Numbered from the stretch's first letter, positions 5,553 through 13,772 are shown. The stretch: DNA of 15,045 nt from DASQPR01 sp035713725 (GCA_035713725.1 DASTMZ010000057.1:1-15045); one strand, 5' to 3'. Notes: generated by a model not told the origin, from the letters alone. Translations and numbers: made by a program.

Positions 5553-7004
5553 ATGCTCGCCGCGCTCGCGGACGGACCGACCATCGACACGGGCAACACC
5601 GCGTGGTTGCTCGCGTCCACCGCGTTGGTGCTGCTCATGACGCCGGGGCTCGCGCTGTTCTACGGCGGGCTGAACCGGTCGAAGAGCGTACTCAACATGA
5701 TGATGATGAGCTTCTCGTGCATCGGGCTCATCTCGGTGCTGTGGATCATCTACGGCTTCAGCTTTGCGTTCGGCACCAACGGCAACAACGGCGTGAACGA
5801 CGTCATCGGCAGCTTCACGCAATATCTCGGCACGAAGAACTTCGTCGGCGAGATCTGGACGGTCGGCGGGACGCCGATCGGCATCCCGACCTACGTCGTG
5901 CTCGCGTTCCAGATGATGTTCGCGATCATCACGGTCGCGCTGATCAGTGGCGCGATCTCGGACCGGGCGAGGTTCGCCGGCTGGCTGGTCTTCGCGTTCG
6001 GCTGGTTCACCCTGGTGTACGTACCCGTCGCGCACTGGATCTGGGGTGGCGGATTCATCGGCGCGAAGCTGCACGCGCTCGACTTCGCCGGCGGGACGGC
6101 CGTGCACATCAACGCCGGTTCGGCGGCGCTGGCTCTCGCGATCGTGCTCGGGCGACGGGTGGGATGGCCGCGCGACAGCTTCAAACCGCACAACGTACCG
6201 ATGGTCGCGCTCGGTGCCGGCCTGCTGTGGTTCGGCTGGTTCGGTTTCAACGCCGGCTCGGAACTCACCGCGGACGGCGTCACCGCCATCGCGTTCGTCA
6301 ACACCCAGGACGCCACGGCGGCGGCGCTGCTCGGCTGGATCATCGTCGAGTGGATTCGCAACGGTAAGCCAACGATGGTCGGCGCGTCGTCCGGCGCGGT
6401 CGCAGGTCTGGTGGCGATCACGCCGTCCTGCGCGTACGTGTCGCCGCTCGGCGCAGTGGCACTCGGACTCGTGGCCGGGGCGGTCTGCGCGCTCGCGGTC
6501 GGACTCAAGTACCGCATGCGAGTCGACGACTCACTCGACGTGTTCGGCGTGCACTTCGTCGGCGGTTGGGTCGGCTCGCTGTCGATCGGCCTGATCGGCA
6601 CGACCGCGTTCAACGCTGGCGCGGCGAACGGCCTGTTCTACGGCGGCGGGCTGACACAGCTGGGCCGGCAGGCGTTGTGCAGCGGCATCGTCACGGTCTA
6701 TTCGTTCACAGTCGCGTTCGCGCTCGGCTGGGTCATCGAGAAGACGATGGGCTACCGCGCCGCACCAGAGATCGAGGTGGACGGCATCGACGTGGCCGAG
6801 CACGCGGAAAGCGCGTACGAGCTGACGTCCGGCTCATCGGGCAGCGGCGCGTTCGCGATGGCCGGCATCACTCGAGGCGCGGCCTCCGCCGCCTCGGAGG
6901 GTTCGCCGCTACCGGGTGCCGCTGGCGAACCGGAACCGGATGCCGCTGGCGAACCGGAACCGGATGCCGCTGGCGAACCGGAACCGCAGAAGGTCGCCGG
7001 TTAG
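5553..7004 (+). CDS. amt: Ammonium transporter Amt
   Basis: A 483-residue polytopic membrane protein with about eleven hydrophobic segments, forming trimeric ammonium channels in this family. Family landmarks are MTPGLALFYGGLNRSKSVLN (29-48) and the twin pore histidines: His185 in TAVHINAGS and His334 in FGVHFVGGWVGS. The cytoplasmic C-terminal region contains PEIEVDGIDVAEHAESAYEL (405-423), the conserved tail that controls gating with GlnK. Beyond it is an extra low-complexity tail of about 60 residues, ending in three AAGEPEP units. The start at 5553 was chosen by its GGGAGG site; ATG 5505 would add 16 residues. It forms an operon with glnK (39-nt gap), the standard pairing for nitrogen-limited ammonium uptake. 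A candidate GlnR site lies upstream. Confidence 0.95.
   Translation: MLAALADGPTIDTGNTAWLLASTALVLLMTPGLALFYGGLNRSKSVLNMMMMSFSCIGLISVLWIIYGFSFAFGTNGNNGVNDVIGSFTQYLGTKNFVGEIWTVGGTPIGIPTYVVLAFQMMFAIITVALISGAISDRARFAGWLVFAFGWFTLVYVPVAHWIWGGGFIGAKLHALDFAGGTAVHINAGSAALALAIVLGRRVGWPRDSFKPHNVPMVALGAGLLWFGWFGFNAGSELTADGVTAIAFVNTQDATAAALLGWIIVEWIRNGKPTMVGASSGAVAGLVAITPSCAYVSPLGAVALGLVAGAVCALAVGLKYRMRVDDSLDVFGVHFVGGWVGSLSIGLIGTTAFNAGAANGLFYGGGLTQLGRQALCSGIVTVYSFTVAFALGWVIEKTMGYRAAPEIEVDGIDVAEHAESAYELTSGSSGSGAFAMAGITRGAASAASEGSPLPGAAGEPEPDAAGEPEPDAAGEPEPQKVAG
6918..6989 (+). repeat. Three 24-bp tandem repeats in the amt 3' end
   Basis: Units at 6918-6941, 6942-6965 and 6966-6989 encode AAGEPEPD, AAGEPEPD and AAGEPEPQ. 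The first two are identical and the third differs only in its last codon (GAT to CAG). The near-identity at DNA level points to recent slippage or duplication, so copy number may vary between strains. Confidence 0.9.
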
Positions 7005-7030
7005 CGGCCGGTCGGGAATCGTGAACTCAT

Positions 7031-7035
7031 GGAGG
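7031..7035 (+). promoter_or_regulatory. Shine-Dalgarno of glnK
   Basis: GGAGG lies 8 nt before the ATG at 7044. This ideal spacing makes 7044, not the ATG at 7029 that overlaps the site, the start of glnK. It yields the standard 112-residue PII protein. Confidence 0.75.
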
Positions 7036-7043
7036 GACTGAGC

Positions 7044-7382
7044 ATGAAGCTGGTCACCGCGGTGATCAAGCCGTACCAACTCGACGCGGTCAAGGATGCG
7101 TTGCATGCGCTGGGCGTCAACGGCCTGACCGTGAGCGAAGTGCAGGGGTACGGCCGGCAGAAGGGCCACACGGAGGTATACCGCGGTGCCGAGTACACCG
7201 TGGAATTCGTACCGAAGATTCGGGTCGAGGTCGTCACGGACGAGGTGGACGTCGACAAGATCGTGGACGCGATCGTGGACGCTGCCCGAACCGGGAAGAT
7301 CGGTGACGGGAAGGTGTGGGTGACGCCCGTCGACGACGTGATCCGAGTCCGCACCGGCGAGCGCGGCATCGACGCGCTCTGA
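7044..7382 (+). CDS. glnK: Nitrogen regulatory PII protein GlnK
   Basis: A 112-residue protein of exactly PII length. It begins MKLVTAVIKPYQLDAVKDAL. The T-loop (about 37-55) contains GYGRQKGHTEVYRGAEYTVE, with Tyr51 the conserved modification site and Tyr46 nearby. The C-terminal signature TGKIGDGKVWVTPVDDVIRV follows, then the RTGERG that lines the ATP/2-oxoglutarate pocket. PII trimers sense ADP/ATP and 2-oxoglutarate and close Amt by inserting the T-loop into the channel. In actinobacteria studied so far Tyr51 is adenylylated by GlnD rather than uridylylated; the modification here is inferred. The gene sits between amt and glnD with gaps of 39 and 20 nt, a single operon. Confidence 0.97.
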   Translation: MKLVTAVIKPYQLDAVKDALHALGVNGLTVSEVQGYGRQKGHTEVYRGAEYTVEFVPKIRVEVVTDEVDVDKIVDAIVDAARTGKIGDGKVWVTPVDDVIRVRTGERGIDAL

Positions 7383-7402
7383 CCGTTTCTGGCGCACATC
7401 AA

Positions 7403-9658
7403 ATGTCGGTAGCCGCAACGCAAGTCGGCGCAGTCGCACGCGCGGAGCGTGCGACTGCGCTCGACCTGTGGCTGGCAGGTCTGTTCCACAGTGCCGTCGG
7501 GGGGCCGCTGCTGTGCGACTCGGGCTTCGCGCTCGTTGCCACCGGCGGCCTCGGTCGGCGCGAGTGTGCGCCACACGGCGACGTCGACTTGCTCCTCGTG
7601 CATTCCGGCGCACCGGTCGCCGAGGTCGCGGATCGCATCTGGTACCCGATCTGGGATGCGGGCGTGTCCCTTGACCACTCGGTGCGTACCCTGCCCGAGG
7701 CGCTATCGGTCGCGATCGACGACGTACGGGTTGCGCTCGCACTACTCGACGTACGCCACATCGCCGGCGACGCGCGCCTGTCCGAGCAGTTGCGCACCGC
7801 GGCGTACGACCAGTGGCGACGTACCGCTGGCCGGGCACTTGTTCGGTTGCGTACCACCGTCGACGAGCGGGCCGCCCGCCACGGCGACCTCGCGTTTCTC
7901 CTCGAGGGCGACGTGAAGGAGTCGCGCGGCGGGTTGCGTGACGTCCAGGTGGTGCGGGCGATCAGCGCGCTCGGCATCACCGACGCGCATCGCCCGGCGG
8001 TGCGGGCCGCTCACCGGCGGCTTCTCGATGTCCGCGACGCGCTCCACGTTGCGGCCGGCCGCCGGCTCGATCGGATCCGTGCCCAGGAACGGAGTGCGGT
8101 TTCGGTACTGGTCGGGGCCGGTGCCGGCGACGCGTTGCTGCGGCGGGTGTCCACGGATGCGCGGACCATCGCGTACGCGTTGGACGACGCCTGGCGGGCG
8201 GTCGAGCGATGGCGGGGCGCGCCGACGAGGTCACGGCGTCCGCTGCGTACCCCGATCGCGCGCGACGTTGTCACCTGCGACGGTGAGGTCGTGCTGGCGC
8301 GCACCGCGGTTGGTCCGCGCCCGGACCCCGGGCTCTCCATTCGCGTCGCGACGGCGGCCGCCACCTCGGGTCTGCCGATCGCGCGCGGCACGCTGGATTG
8401 GCTCGCGCGCTTCGCAACCGAACCCATGCCGGCACCGTGGCCGTCGGATGCACGGCGGGCATTCGTGACATTGCTCGGGTCCGGGCCGTCGCTGCTGCCG
8501 GTGTGGGAGGCATGTGACCGGTACGGCATCGTCGGCACCTGGCTGCCGGAGTGGAATCGACTGCGCGGATTGCCGCAGCATCATCCGATCCACGTGTTCA
8601 CCGTTGACCGACACTTGACGGGGACGGTGGTGGCAGCGTGCTCGTACGTTCGTGACGTGTCCCGCCCGGATCTGTTGCTGGTCGGCGCGTTGCTGCACGA
8701 CGCAGGAAAGGGCCTCGGATCGGAACATCTCGGGTCGGAGCATCTCGGCTCGGATCATGCTTCGGTCGGTGCGTCGATCGCGTCGGATATCGCGGCACGG
8801 ATGGGGTTCCCGGCCGATGATGTGGCAACCGTGACCACATTGGTGCAACACCACCTTCTACTGCCGACCATCGCGACGCGGCGAGACATCAGCGATCCGG
8901 TCACCATCGCAACCGTGGCGGAGGCCGTTGGCGACAGCGGCACGCTCGAGCTGCTGCACGCGCTGGCGCTCGCCGACGCACGGGCGGCCGGGCCGGCGGC
9001 GACATCGACATGGCGTACCCGCCTCGTCGGCGATCTCGTCCGCAACGTGGGGCGGTTGCTAACCGACGGCGTATTGCCGGCCGAGTCGGCCGGTCATCGT
9101 GGGGTGCCCACCGGTCCGCTCCCCGCGGTCGACATCGCGGACGACGCGGTGACGGTCGCCGCGCTCGATCGTCGCGGACTCCTGGCCGCGGTCGCCGGTG
9201 TGCTCGCGTTGCACCGGCTGGACGTGATCGGTGCCGACACGTGGACGGCCGGCGACCGCGCCGTGGTGCGCGTGACGGTCGCGCCGCGGTTCGGGGCGGC
9301 TCCCGACCGTACCCGCCTCGGTGTTGATCTTCGGCTGGCCGCGACCGGTGAGATAAGCGCGGACCGGTTCGCGCGATTGGCGGCCCCACGCCCGACTCGC
9401 GCAACGCCCACCGAGCCGGTGGTGTCGTGGCACGCGGATGCGACTGATGCGTCCGTGGTGGAGTTGCGAGCGGCGGATGCGCCGGGATTGCTGTATCGCG
9501 TCGCACAGGCGTTGCACCGTTGCGACGTCGACGTACGCGCGGCGCGGCTCGCGACCCTCGGCGGCGACGTGGTCGACGCGTTCTACCTGGCCGGGCCATG
9601 GCCGGACCCGACCGTGCGGGCGCAGGTCACCGCGGCCGTCCTCGCCGCCGCGACGTAA
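7403..9658 (+). CDS. glnD: PII nucleotidyltransferase/removing enzyme GlnD
   Basis: A 751-residue bifunctional enzyme. The nucleotidyltransferase domain carries TGGLGRRECAPHGDVDLL (47-64), with Gly48-Gly49 and metal-binding Asp60 and Asp62. A helical GlnD-type linker follows. The HD hydrolase domain has LLHDAGKG (His432-Asp433), a metal-site loop ending DHASVGA, and VQHHLLLP (His483-His484). Two ACT domains sense glutamine, at about 583-645 (VTVAALDRRGLLAAVAGVL) and 685-751 (VVELRAADAPGLLYRVAQAL). It attaches and removes a nucleotide on GlnK Tyr51 according to nitrogen status. ATG 7403, 20 nt after glnK, was chosen; it has no clear Shine-Dalgarno site, so coupling is likely. An earlier reading would overlap glnK with Arg-rich sequence. 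The HD loop is expanded by a 15-bp triplication. Confidence 0.95.
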   Translation: MSVAATQVGAVARAERATALDLWLAGLFHSAVGGPLLCDSGFALVATGGLGRRECAPHGDVDLLLVHSGAPVAEVADRIWYPIWDAGVSLDHSVRTLPEALSVAIDDVRVALALLDVRHIAGDARLSEQLRTAAYDQWRRTAGRALVRLRTTVDERAARHGDLAFLLEGDVKESRGGLRDVQVVRAISALGITDAHRPAVRAAHRRLLDVRDALHVAAGRRLDRIRAQERSAVSVLVGAGAGDALLRRVSTDARTIAYALDDAWRAVERWRGAPTRSRRPLRTPIARDVVTCDGEVVLARTAVGPRPDPGLSIRVATAAATSGLPIARGTLDWLARFATEPMPAPWPSDARRAFVTLLGSGPSLLPVWEACDRYGIVGTWLPEWNRLRGLPQHHPIHVFTVDRHLTGTVVAACSYVRDVSRPDLLLVGALLHDAGKGLGSEHLGSEHLGSDHASVGASIASDIAARMGFPADDVATVTTLVQHHLLLPTIATRRDISDPVTIATVAEAVGDSGTLELLHALALADARAAGPAATSTWRTRLVGDLVRNVGRLLTDGVLPAESAGHRGVPTGPLPAVDIADDAVTVAALDRRGLLAAVAGVLALHRLDVIGADTWTAGDRAVVRVTVAPRFGAAPDRTRLGVDLRLAATGEISADRFARLAAPRPTRATPTEPVVSWHADATDASVVELRAADAPGLLYRVAQALHRCDVDVRAARLATLGGDVVDAFYLAGPWPDPTVRAQVTAAVLAAAT
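8714..8758 (+). repeat. Three 15-bp tandem repeats inside the glnD HD domain
   Basis: Three in-frame 15-bp units encode LGSEH, LGSEH and LGSDH (residues 438-452). They lie between the HD pair (432-433) and the next conserved helix beginning ASVGA. The units differ only at a few third positions and the last Glu/Asp, showing duplication of a single ancestral unit. Confidence 0.9.
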
Positions 9659-9679
9659 CTCGGCGGCGGATGCCCGAAC

Positions 9680-9708
9680 CGGCCTGCGCAAGGCGGCGCC
9701 TGCGGCCG
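9680..9708 (+). terminator. Weak GC hairpin after glnD
   Basis: CGGCC (9680-9684) pairs with GGCCG (9704-9708), and GCGC (9686-9689) with GCGC (9696-9699), around a six-base loop, with an uneven 1/4 internal loop. There is no T-run. It sits 22 nt after the glnD stop and upstream of the candidate ffh promoter, so its position suits an operon terminator; its form is weak. Confidence 0.25.
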
Positions 9709-9764
9709 AGACCCCGACCGGACACGGCGCAGGGCGGGACATGCGGGACGTAACGCCGGCCGGC

Positions 9765-9770
9765 TACCCT
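9765..9770 (+). promoter_or_regulatory. Candidate -10 element of ffh
   Basis: TACCCT in the context GGCTACCCT is a typical actinobacterial -10 hexamer. It would start transcription near 9777, giving a leader of about 50 nt. That leader includes AGGGA about 10 nt before the GTG at 9828. No good -35 match was found 17-18 nt upstream. Confidence 0.42.
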
Positions 9771-9827
9771 CGTCAGTGGCCTGCGCGTCAGCGCGGCGAT
9801 GAATCGGACTTTCAGGGATGAAGCGGC

Positions 9828-11405
9828 GTGTTTGACACACTGAGCGACCGGCTCAACGGCATCTTCACACGATTGCGCGGCAAGGGGCGGCTGTCCGAGG
9901 CGGACATCGACGCGACCGCGCGGGAGATCCGGTTGGCGCTGCTGGAGGCCGATGTCGCGCTGCCGGTGGTGCGGGCGTTCATCGCGTCGCTGAAGGAGCG
10001 GGCGCTCGGTGCCGAGGTCTCGCAGGCACTGAACCCGGCACAGCAGGTTATCAAGATCGTGTACGAGGAGCTCGTCGGCATCCTCGGCGGCGAGGCCCGC
10101 CGGCTGCGCTTCGCCAAGCAGCCGCCCACCGTGATCCTGCTCGCCGGCCTGCAGGGTTCCGGAAAGACGACCCTCGCCGGCAAGCTCGCGCTGCATCTGG
10201 CGAAGCTCGGCCATCAGCCCATGCTCGTCGCGGCCGACCTGCAGCGTCCGAACGCGGTCGACCAGCTTCAGGTGCTCGGCCGGCGGGCGGGCGTCGAGGT
10301 CTTCGCGCCGGAGCTCGGCAGCGTCGTCGATGCGGCCGGCGAGCACCACCACGGCGGCGATCCGGTACGCGTCGCGCAGGACTCGATCGAGCATGCGAAG
10401 CGTGCGATGCGCGACATCGTCATCATCGACACCGCCGGCCGCCTCGGCATCGACGGCGAGATGATGGACCAGGCGGTACGCATCCGCGACGCGGTCTCGC
10501 CCGACGAAATCGTCTTCGTGATCGATGCGATGGTCGGCCAGGACGCGGTCGCCACGGCCGAGGCGTTCCGGGACGGCGTGGGGATCACCGGCATCGTGCT
10601 GTCCAAGCTGGACGGCGATGCGCGTGGCGGTGCGGCGCTGTCGGTCCGACACGTCACCGGAGAGCCGATCCTCTTCGCGTCCACCGGTGAGAAGCTCGAG
10701 GACTTCGACGTCTTCCACCCCGATCGGATGGCCAGCCGGATCCTCGGCATGGGTGACGTGCTGACCCTCATCGAGCAGGCCGAGCAGGTGTTCGATGAGG
10801 ACCAGAAGCAGAAGATGGCCGCCAAGGTGCTCGGCGGCGACACGTTCACCCTCGAGGATTTCCTGGAGCAGCTGATCGCGATCCGGCGCATGGGTCCGAT
10901 CGCGAACCTCATCGGCATGATGCCCGGCATGGGCGCGCAGATGAAGCAGCAGCTCGCCGAGCTGGACGACAGCCACTTCGACCGCGTCACCGCGATCATC
11001 CGGTCGATGACTCCGGCGGAGCGTACCAACGTGAAGATCATCAACGGTTCGCGCCGCGCCCGCATCGCCCGCGGCTCCGGCGTCACCGTGATGGACGTCA
11101 ACCAGCTGCTGAACCGATTCGCCGAGGCACAGAAGGCGATGAAGCAGATGGGCGGCATGATGGGCATGCCGGGCCGTCGCAAGGCGACGAAGTCGCCGAA
11201 GAACAAGCGCAAGGGCACGAAGGGCGGGTCGGGTCCGCGTACGGGTGGCATGCCCGCCGGACTGCCGGGCGGATTCCCGGCCGGTCTGCCCGGTGGCCCG
11301 CCCGGCGGGCAGCTGCCGCCCGGCCTCGACCCGTCCGGACTCGGCGGCGGGTTCCAGGCGCCGAAGCTCGACTTCTCGAAGTTCTCGAAGAAGGACGAGA
11401 AGTAG
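9828..11405 (+). CDS. ffh: Signal recognition particle GTPase Ffh
   Basis: A 525-residue SRP54 homologue. The N domain (1-95) begins MFDTLSDRLNGIFTRLRGKG. The G domain has GLQGSGKTT (107-115), DLQRPNA (137-143), DTAGR (201-205) and SKLDG (259-263). The M domain (about 320-445) has GPIANLIGMMPGM and the RNA-binding SRRARIARGSGV (408-419), then a Met-rich segment. The C-terminal tail (about 450-525) is Lys-rich, then Gly/Pro-rich with PAGLPGG repeats, then DFSKFSKKDEK. Ffh binds 4.5S RNA and nascent signal sequences and docks on FtsY, encoded at 3069-4322. An insertion of roughly nine residues containing three consecutive His (173-175) sits before GGDPV (176-180). GTG 9828 is the start; AGGGA lies upstream. 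The 4.5S RNA gene was not seen. Confidence 0.97.
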   Translation: MFDTLSDRLNGIFTRLRGKGRLSEADIDATAREIRLALLEADVALPVVRAFIASLKERALGAEVSQALNPAQQVIKIVYEELVGILGGEARRLRFAKQPPTVILLAGLQGSGKTTLAGKLALHLAKLGHQPMLVAADLQRPNAVDQLQVLGRRAGVEVFAPELGSVVDAAGEHHHGGDPVRVAQDSIEHAKRAMRDIVIIDTAGRLGIDGEMMDQAVRIRDAVSPDEIVFVIDAMVGQDAVATAEAFRDGVGITGIVLSKLDGDARGGAALSVRHVTGEPILFASTGEKLEDFDVFHPDRMASRILGMGDVLTLIEQAEQVFDEDQKQKMAAKVLGGDTFTLEDFLEQLIAIRRMGPIANLIGMMPGMGAQMKQQLAELDDSHFDRVTAIIRSMTPAERTNVKIINGSRRARIARGSGVTVMDVNQLLNRFAEAQKAMKQMGGMMGMPGRRKATKSPKNKRKGTKGGSGPRTGGMPAGLPGGFPAGLPGGPPGGQLPPGLDPSGLGGGFQAPKLDFSKFSKKDEK

Positions 11406-11444
11406 CCCCACCTTCCCCGACTCCCGGCATCGTCGGACGCATGT

Positions 11445-11450
11445 CAGAGT
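11445..11450 (+). promoter_or_regulatory. Candidate -10 element of the amidohydrolase gene
   Basis: CAGAGT, a weak TAnnnT variant, ends 6 nt before the ATG at 11457. There is no Shine-Dalgarno site there, so a leaderless message is possible; the alternative is co-transcription from ffh, 51 nt upstream. Confidence 0.25.
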
Positions 11451-11456
11451 GTCGGC

Positions 11457-12536
11457 ATGGCCTTGCACGTCCGTGGTGTGCTTCTGCCCGACGACGACGT
11501 CGTTGACCTCTGGCTGGTCGGCGACCGCGTTACTAGGACGCCCGTTCCCGGCGCCGACACGATCAGCGACCGCGGCTTCGTGCTGCCCGGCCTTGTGGAC
11601 GCGCACTGTCACATCGGAATCGCGCCAGGGTCACGGCCGATTGCCGGACTCGACGAGGCGCGTGCGCTGGCCGCGGTCGATCGCGACGCCGGCGTACTCG
11701 CGATCCGGGACGCTGGTTCGCCGTACCCGTATGGCGAACTCGACGACGACCCTGACGTCCCGCGACTGGCTCGCGCCGGCCAGCATGTCGCGCCGGTCCG
11801 CCGATATCTGCGTGACATCGGCGTGGAAGTGGTGGCAGCCGACGTCGCTGGCGCGGTCGCGACGCAGGCGAAGGCCGGTAACGGCTGGGTAAAGCTGGTC
11901 GGCGACTGGATCGACCGCGAGGTTGGCGACCTATCGCCGGCGTGGGACGTGGGCACGCTCGCCGCCGCGGTGCAGGCCGCACACGAAGCGGGGGTACGCA
12001 TGACTGCGCACTGCTTCGCCGAGGAGTCGGTCGCGGCGCTCGTGGCGGCCGGCATCGACTGCGTCGAACACGGTACGGGGCTGACGGCAGACGGCATTGC
12101 GGAGATGGCCGCACGTGGCACGGCGCTGGTGCCGACGATGATCAACATCGAGACGTTCGAGGCGATCGCGGCGTCGGCGGATGCTCGGTTCCCCCGTTAC
12201 GCGCAGCACATGCGCCGGTTGCGCGCTGCCTTCCCATCAATAGTTGGTGCGGCGGTGGACGCGGGCGTGCCGGTGTACGTCGGCTCCGACGCCGGCGGTG
12301 GCATCGACCACGGGATGGCCGCCGCCGAAATGCTTATGCTCCACGACAAGGCCGGGATGTCAGTCGACGCCGTGCTGGCGGCCGGTTCGTGGGGCGCCCG
12401 CGAGTGGCTGGGCTTTCCCGGACTCGTTGAGGGCGGGCTCGCCGACCTTGTCGTGTACGACGCCGACCCCCGCCGGGATCTTCACACTCTTCGCGACCCG
12501 AAGCGCATCGTGCTTCGCGGTCGCGTCGTGCTGTAG
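11457..12536 (+). CDS. Metal-dependent amidohydrolase (imidazolonepropionase/prolidase-like)
   Basis: A 359-residue TIM-barrel amidohydrolase. The metal ligands are all recognisable: His50 and His52 in LPGLVDAHCHIG, Lys146 in GWVKLVGDW (probably the carboxylated bridging lysine), His185 in MTAHCF, His205 in CVEHGTGL and Asp278 in YVGSDAGGG. The C-terminal strands (LADLVVYDADPRRDL, then IVLRGRVVL) close the small beta-sandwich formed with the N-terminus (VRGVLLPDDDVVDLWLVGDR). Enzymes of this type hydrolyse C-N bonds in dipeptides, imidazolones or related amides in the cytoplasm; the substrate cannot be named. ATG 11457 fits the start of the sandwich. It follows ffh by 51 nt on the same strand. 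A 114-nt gap without clear features separates it from the convergent nuclease-like gene. Confidence 0.88.
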   Translation: MALHVRGVLLPDDDVVDLWLVGDRVTRTPVPGADTISDRGFVLPGLVDAHCHIGIAPGSRPIAGLDEARALAAVDRDAGVLAIRDAGSPYPYGELDDDPDVPRLARAGQHVAPVRRYLRDIGVEVVAADVAGAVATQAKAGNGWVKLVGDWIDREVGDLSPAWDVGTLAAAVQAAHEAGVRMTAHCFAEESVAALVAAGIDCVEHGTGLTADGIAEMAARGTALVPTMINIETFEAIAASADARFPRYAQHMRRLRAAFPSIVGAAVDAGVPVYVGSDAGGGIDHGMAAAEMLMLHDKAGMSVDAVLAAGSWGAREWLGFPGLVEGGLADLVVYDADPRRDLHTLRDPKRIVLRGRVVL

Positions 12537-12650
12537 CCGCACGCACGCCCGCTCGCTTGCCCTTTCCTCGATCATCATGAGTGCGGTTAGGTTGTCGTTC
12601 GGCCGCCAAATTTCGCCTTGATCACGACAATGAGACCGCAGTCGCGCGGA

Positions 12651-13565
12651 TCATGGGCGTTGCCGCCGAAGCAACTCGTTGATGCGACGTACCAGTTGGT
12701 CCGGGTTGCGATAAATGTCGTCGGCAGTGGTGCGTACAACGATCCAGCCCAATGCTGTCAACGTGTTGATGCGCTCGATATCTCGCCGGAACGTGGTCCG
12801 TTCGCGGTGGTAGTCGCCCTCGTACTCGATGCCGATCTGATGGGACGGATACGCGAGATCGAGTCGCGCCACGAAACGGCCGGACATGTCTCGCACGACG
12901 TACTGCGCGACAGGCCGGGGTAGACCGCCGTCCATGAGTGCCAGCCGGCAGCGCGTCTCCATCGGAGACTCTGACAGCGGTTCGGCCAGCGCGATGGCGT
13001 CGGCGAACATCCGGCAGCCTGGCCGGCCCGCGACCTCGAGGGCGTAGTCCAGCAAGGTTTGCCGCGGCAAGAGACGCTGCCGCAGCATCGCGTCTAACGC
13101 GACAATGCCGTCGACACGGCCGCACCGCCGGACAACGTCGAAGGCCGTCCGAGCCGGAGATGTCAGTGTCAGCGAGCCGAACGTCGCCACCTCGTGTGCG
13201 CGCAGGATCGACCGCACGAGCCGGAGCGCTCCGGGCCGAGAGTCGAGCCGACGCGCCGACGGCACCGTGAGCTCGACGAACTGAGTCCGCGGCTGAACGA
13301 CGTCGATACCCCAACACATCAGGGCACTCGAACCGCTTACGGCTACGAAACCGGTCCCGCCCGCTCGACGCGCGAATACCAGCGCGGCGCCGCAGAGCAG
13401 GCGATGGTCGACTTCGACGTCGGCGGCCACGTACACATCGGGCAGTAGACGGCGCCACGTCGGGCCACGGAGCTGGCCCCACGTCAACAGCCCGGAGGCG
13501 ACTGCGGCGGAGCCACGAAACGGTAGGAGGCGAAGTTCGCGCGGCACCCGCGGCGACGGCGGCAC
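12651..13565 (-). CDS. DUF559-domain putative endonuclease with AbiEi-like N-terminus
   Basis: About 304 residues. The C-terminal domain reads VARLDLAYPSHQIGIEYEGD, then YHRERTTFRRDIERINTLTALGW and VVRTTADDI. This is the DUF559 (Vsr/MTES_1575-type) PD-(D/E)xK fold, with candidate catalytic Asp and ExE (D of ARLDLAY; E-Y-E of GIEYEGD) and the downstream RRDxxR helix. The N-terminal half (ASGLLTWGQLRGPTWRRLLP, later LTLTSPARTAFDVVRR) is the winged-helix/AbiEi-like module often found with it in actinobacteria. A role in DNA cleavage or defence is inferred, not shown. The start is uncertain: GTG 13565 fits family starts I recall, GTG 13547 is an alternative, and a GTG at 13718 would add 51 Arg-rich residues. 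It is divergent from proS and convergent with the amidohydrolase. Confidence 0.78.
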   Translation of the reverse strand: MPPSPRVPRELRLLPFRGSAAVASGLLTWGQLRGPTWRRLLPDVYVAADVEVDHRLLCGAALVFARRAGGTGFVAVSGSSALMCWGIDVVQPRTQFVELTVPSARRLDSRPGALRLVRSILRAHEVATFGSLTLTSPARTAFDVVRRCGRVDGIVALDAMLRQRLLPRQTLLDYALEVAGRPGCRMFADAIALAEPLSESPMETRCRLALMDGGLPRPVAQYVVRDMSGRFVARLDLAYPSHQIGIEYEGDYHRERTTFRRDIERINTLTALGWIVVRTTADDIYRNPDQLVRRINELLRRQRP

Positions 13566-13772
13566 CGCATCATGTTGAGCCGCGCGGGACCGCCGCGATA
13601 GCACGAATACGCGACTGTGGATGACACGTGCGGCGCGCGCGCCGATGGAAGATCCTTCGGCGCGGAACGTGAGGTATCCAACCGCCCGCAAGATCAGGTC
13701 ACTGTCACGCCACTCCACGCGATCGGCTCGATCGGCGGTAACCGCGCGGCCGGACGGGCGCCGGGCCGCCGG

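Noticed and set aside
5310..6191. Minus-strand open frame opposite amt
   Set aside because: It is an Arg/Asp/Glu-rich shadow of amt and its upstream region, with no recognisable domain and no ribosome site.
7316..7402. Earlier glnD start overlapping the end of glnK
   Set aside because: The added residues are Arg/His-rich out-of-frame reading of glnK. The ATG at 7403 directly after the glnK stop fits an operon better.
9627..11612. Long open reading frame on the minus strand opposite ffh
   Set aside because: It is a codon-bias shadow of ffh. Its protein is His/Asp/Arg-rich with no domain, and ffh on the plus strand has all its motifs.
12537..12650. Terminator or small RNA in the convergent gap after the amidohydrolase
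   Set aside because: Only four-base stems such as CCGC/GCGG could be found. There is no T-run and no convincing structure.
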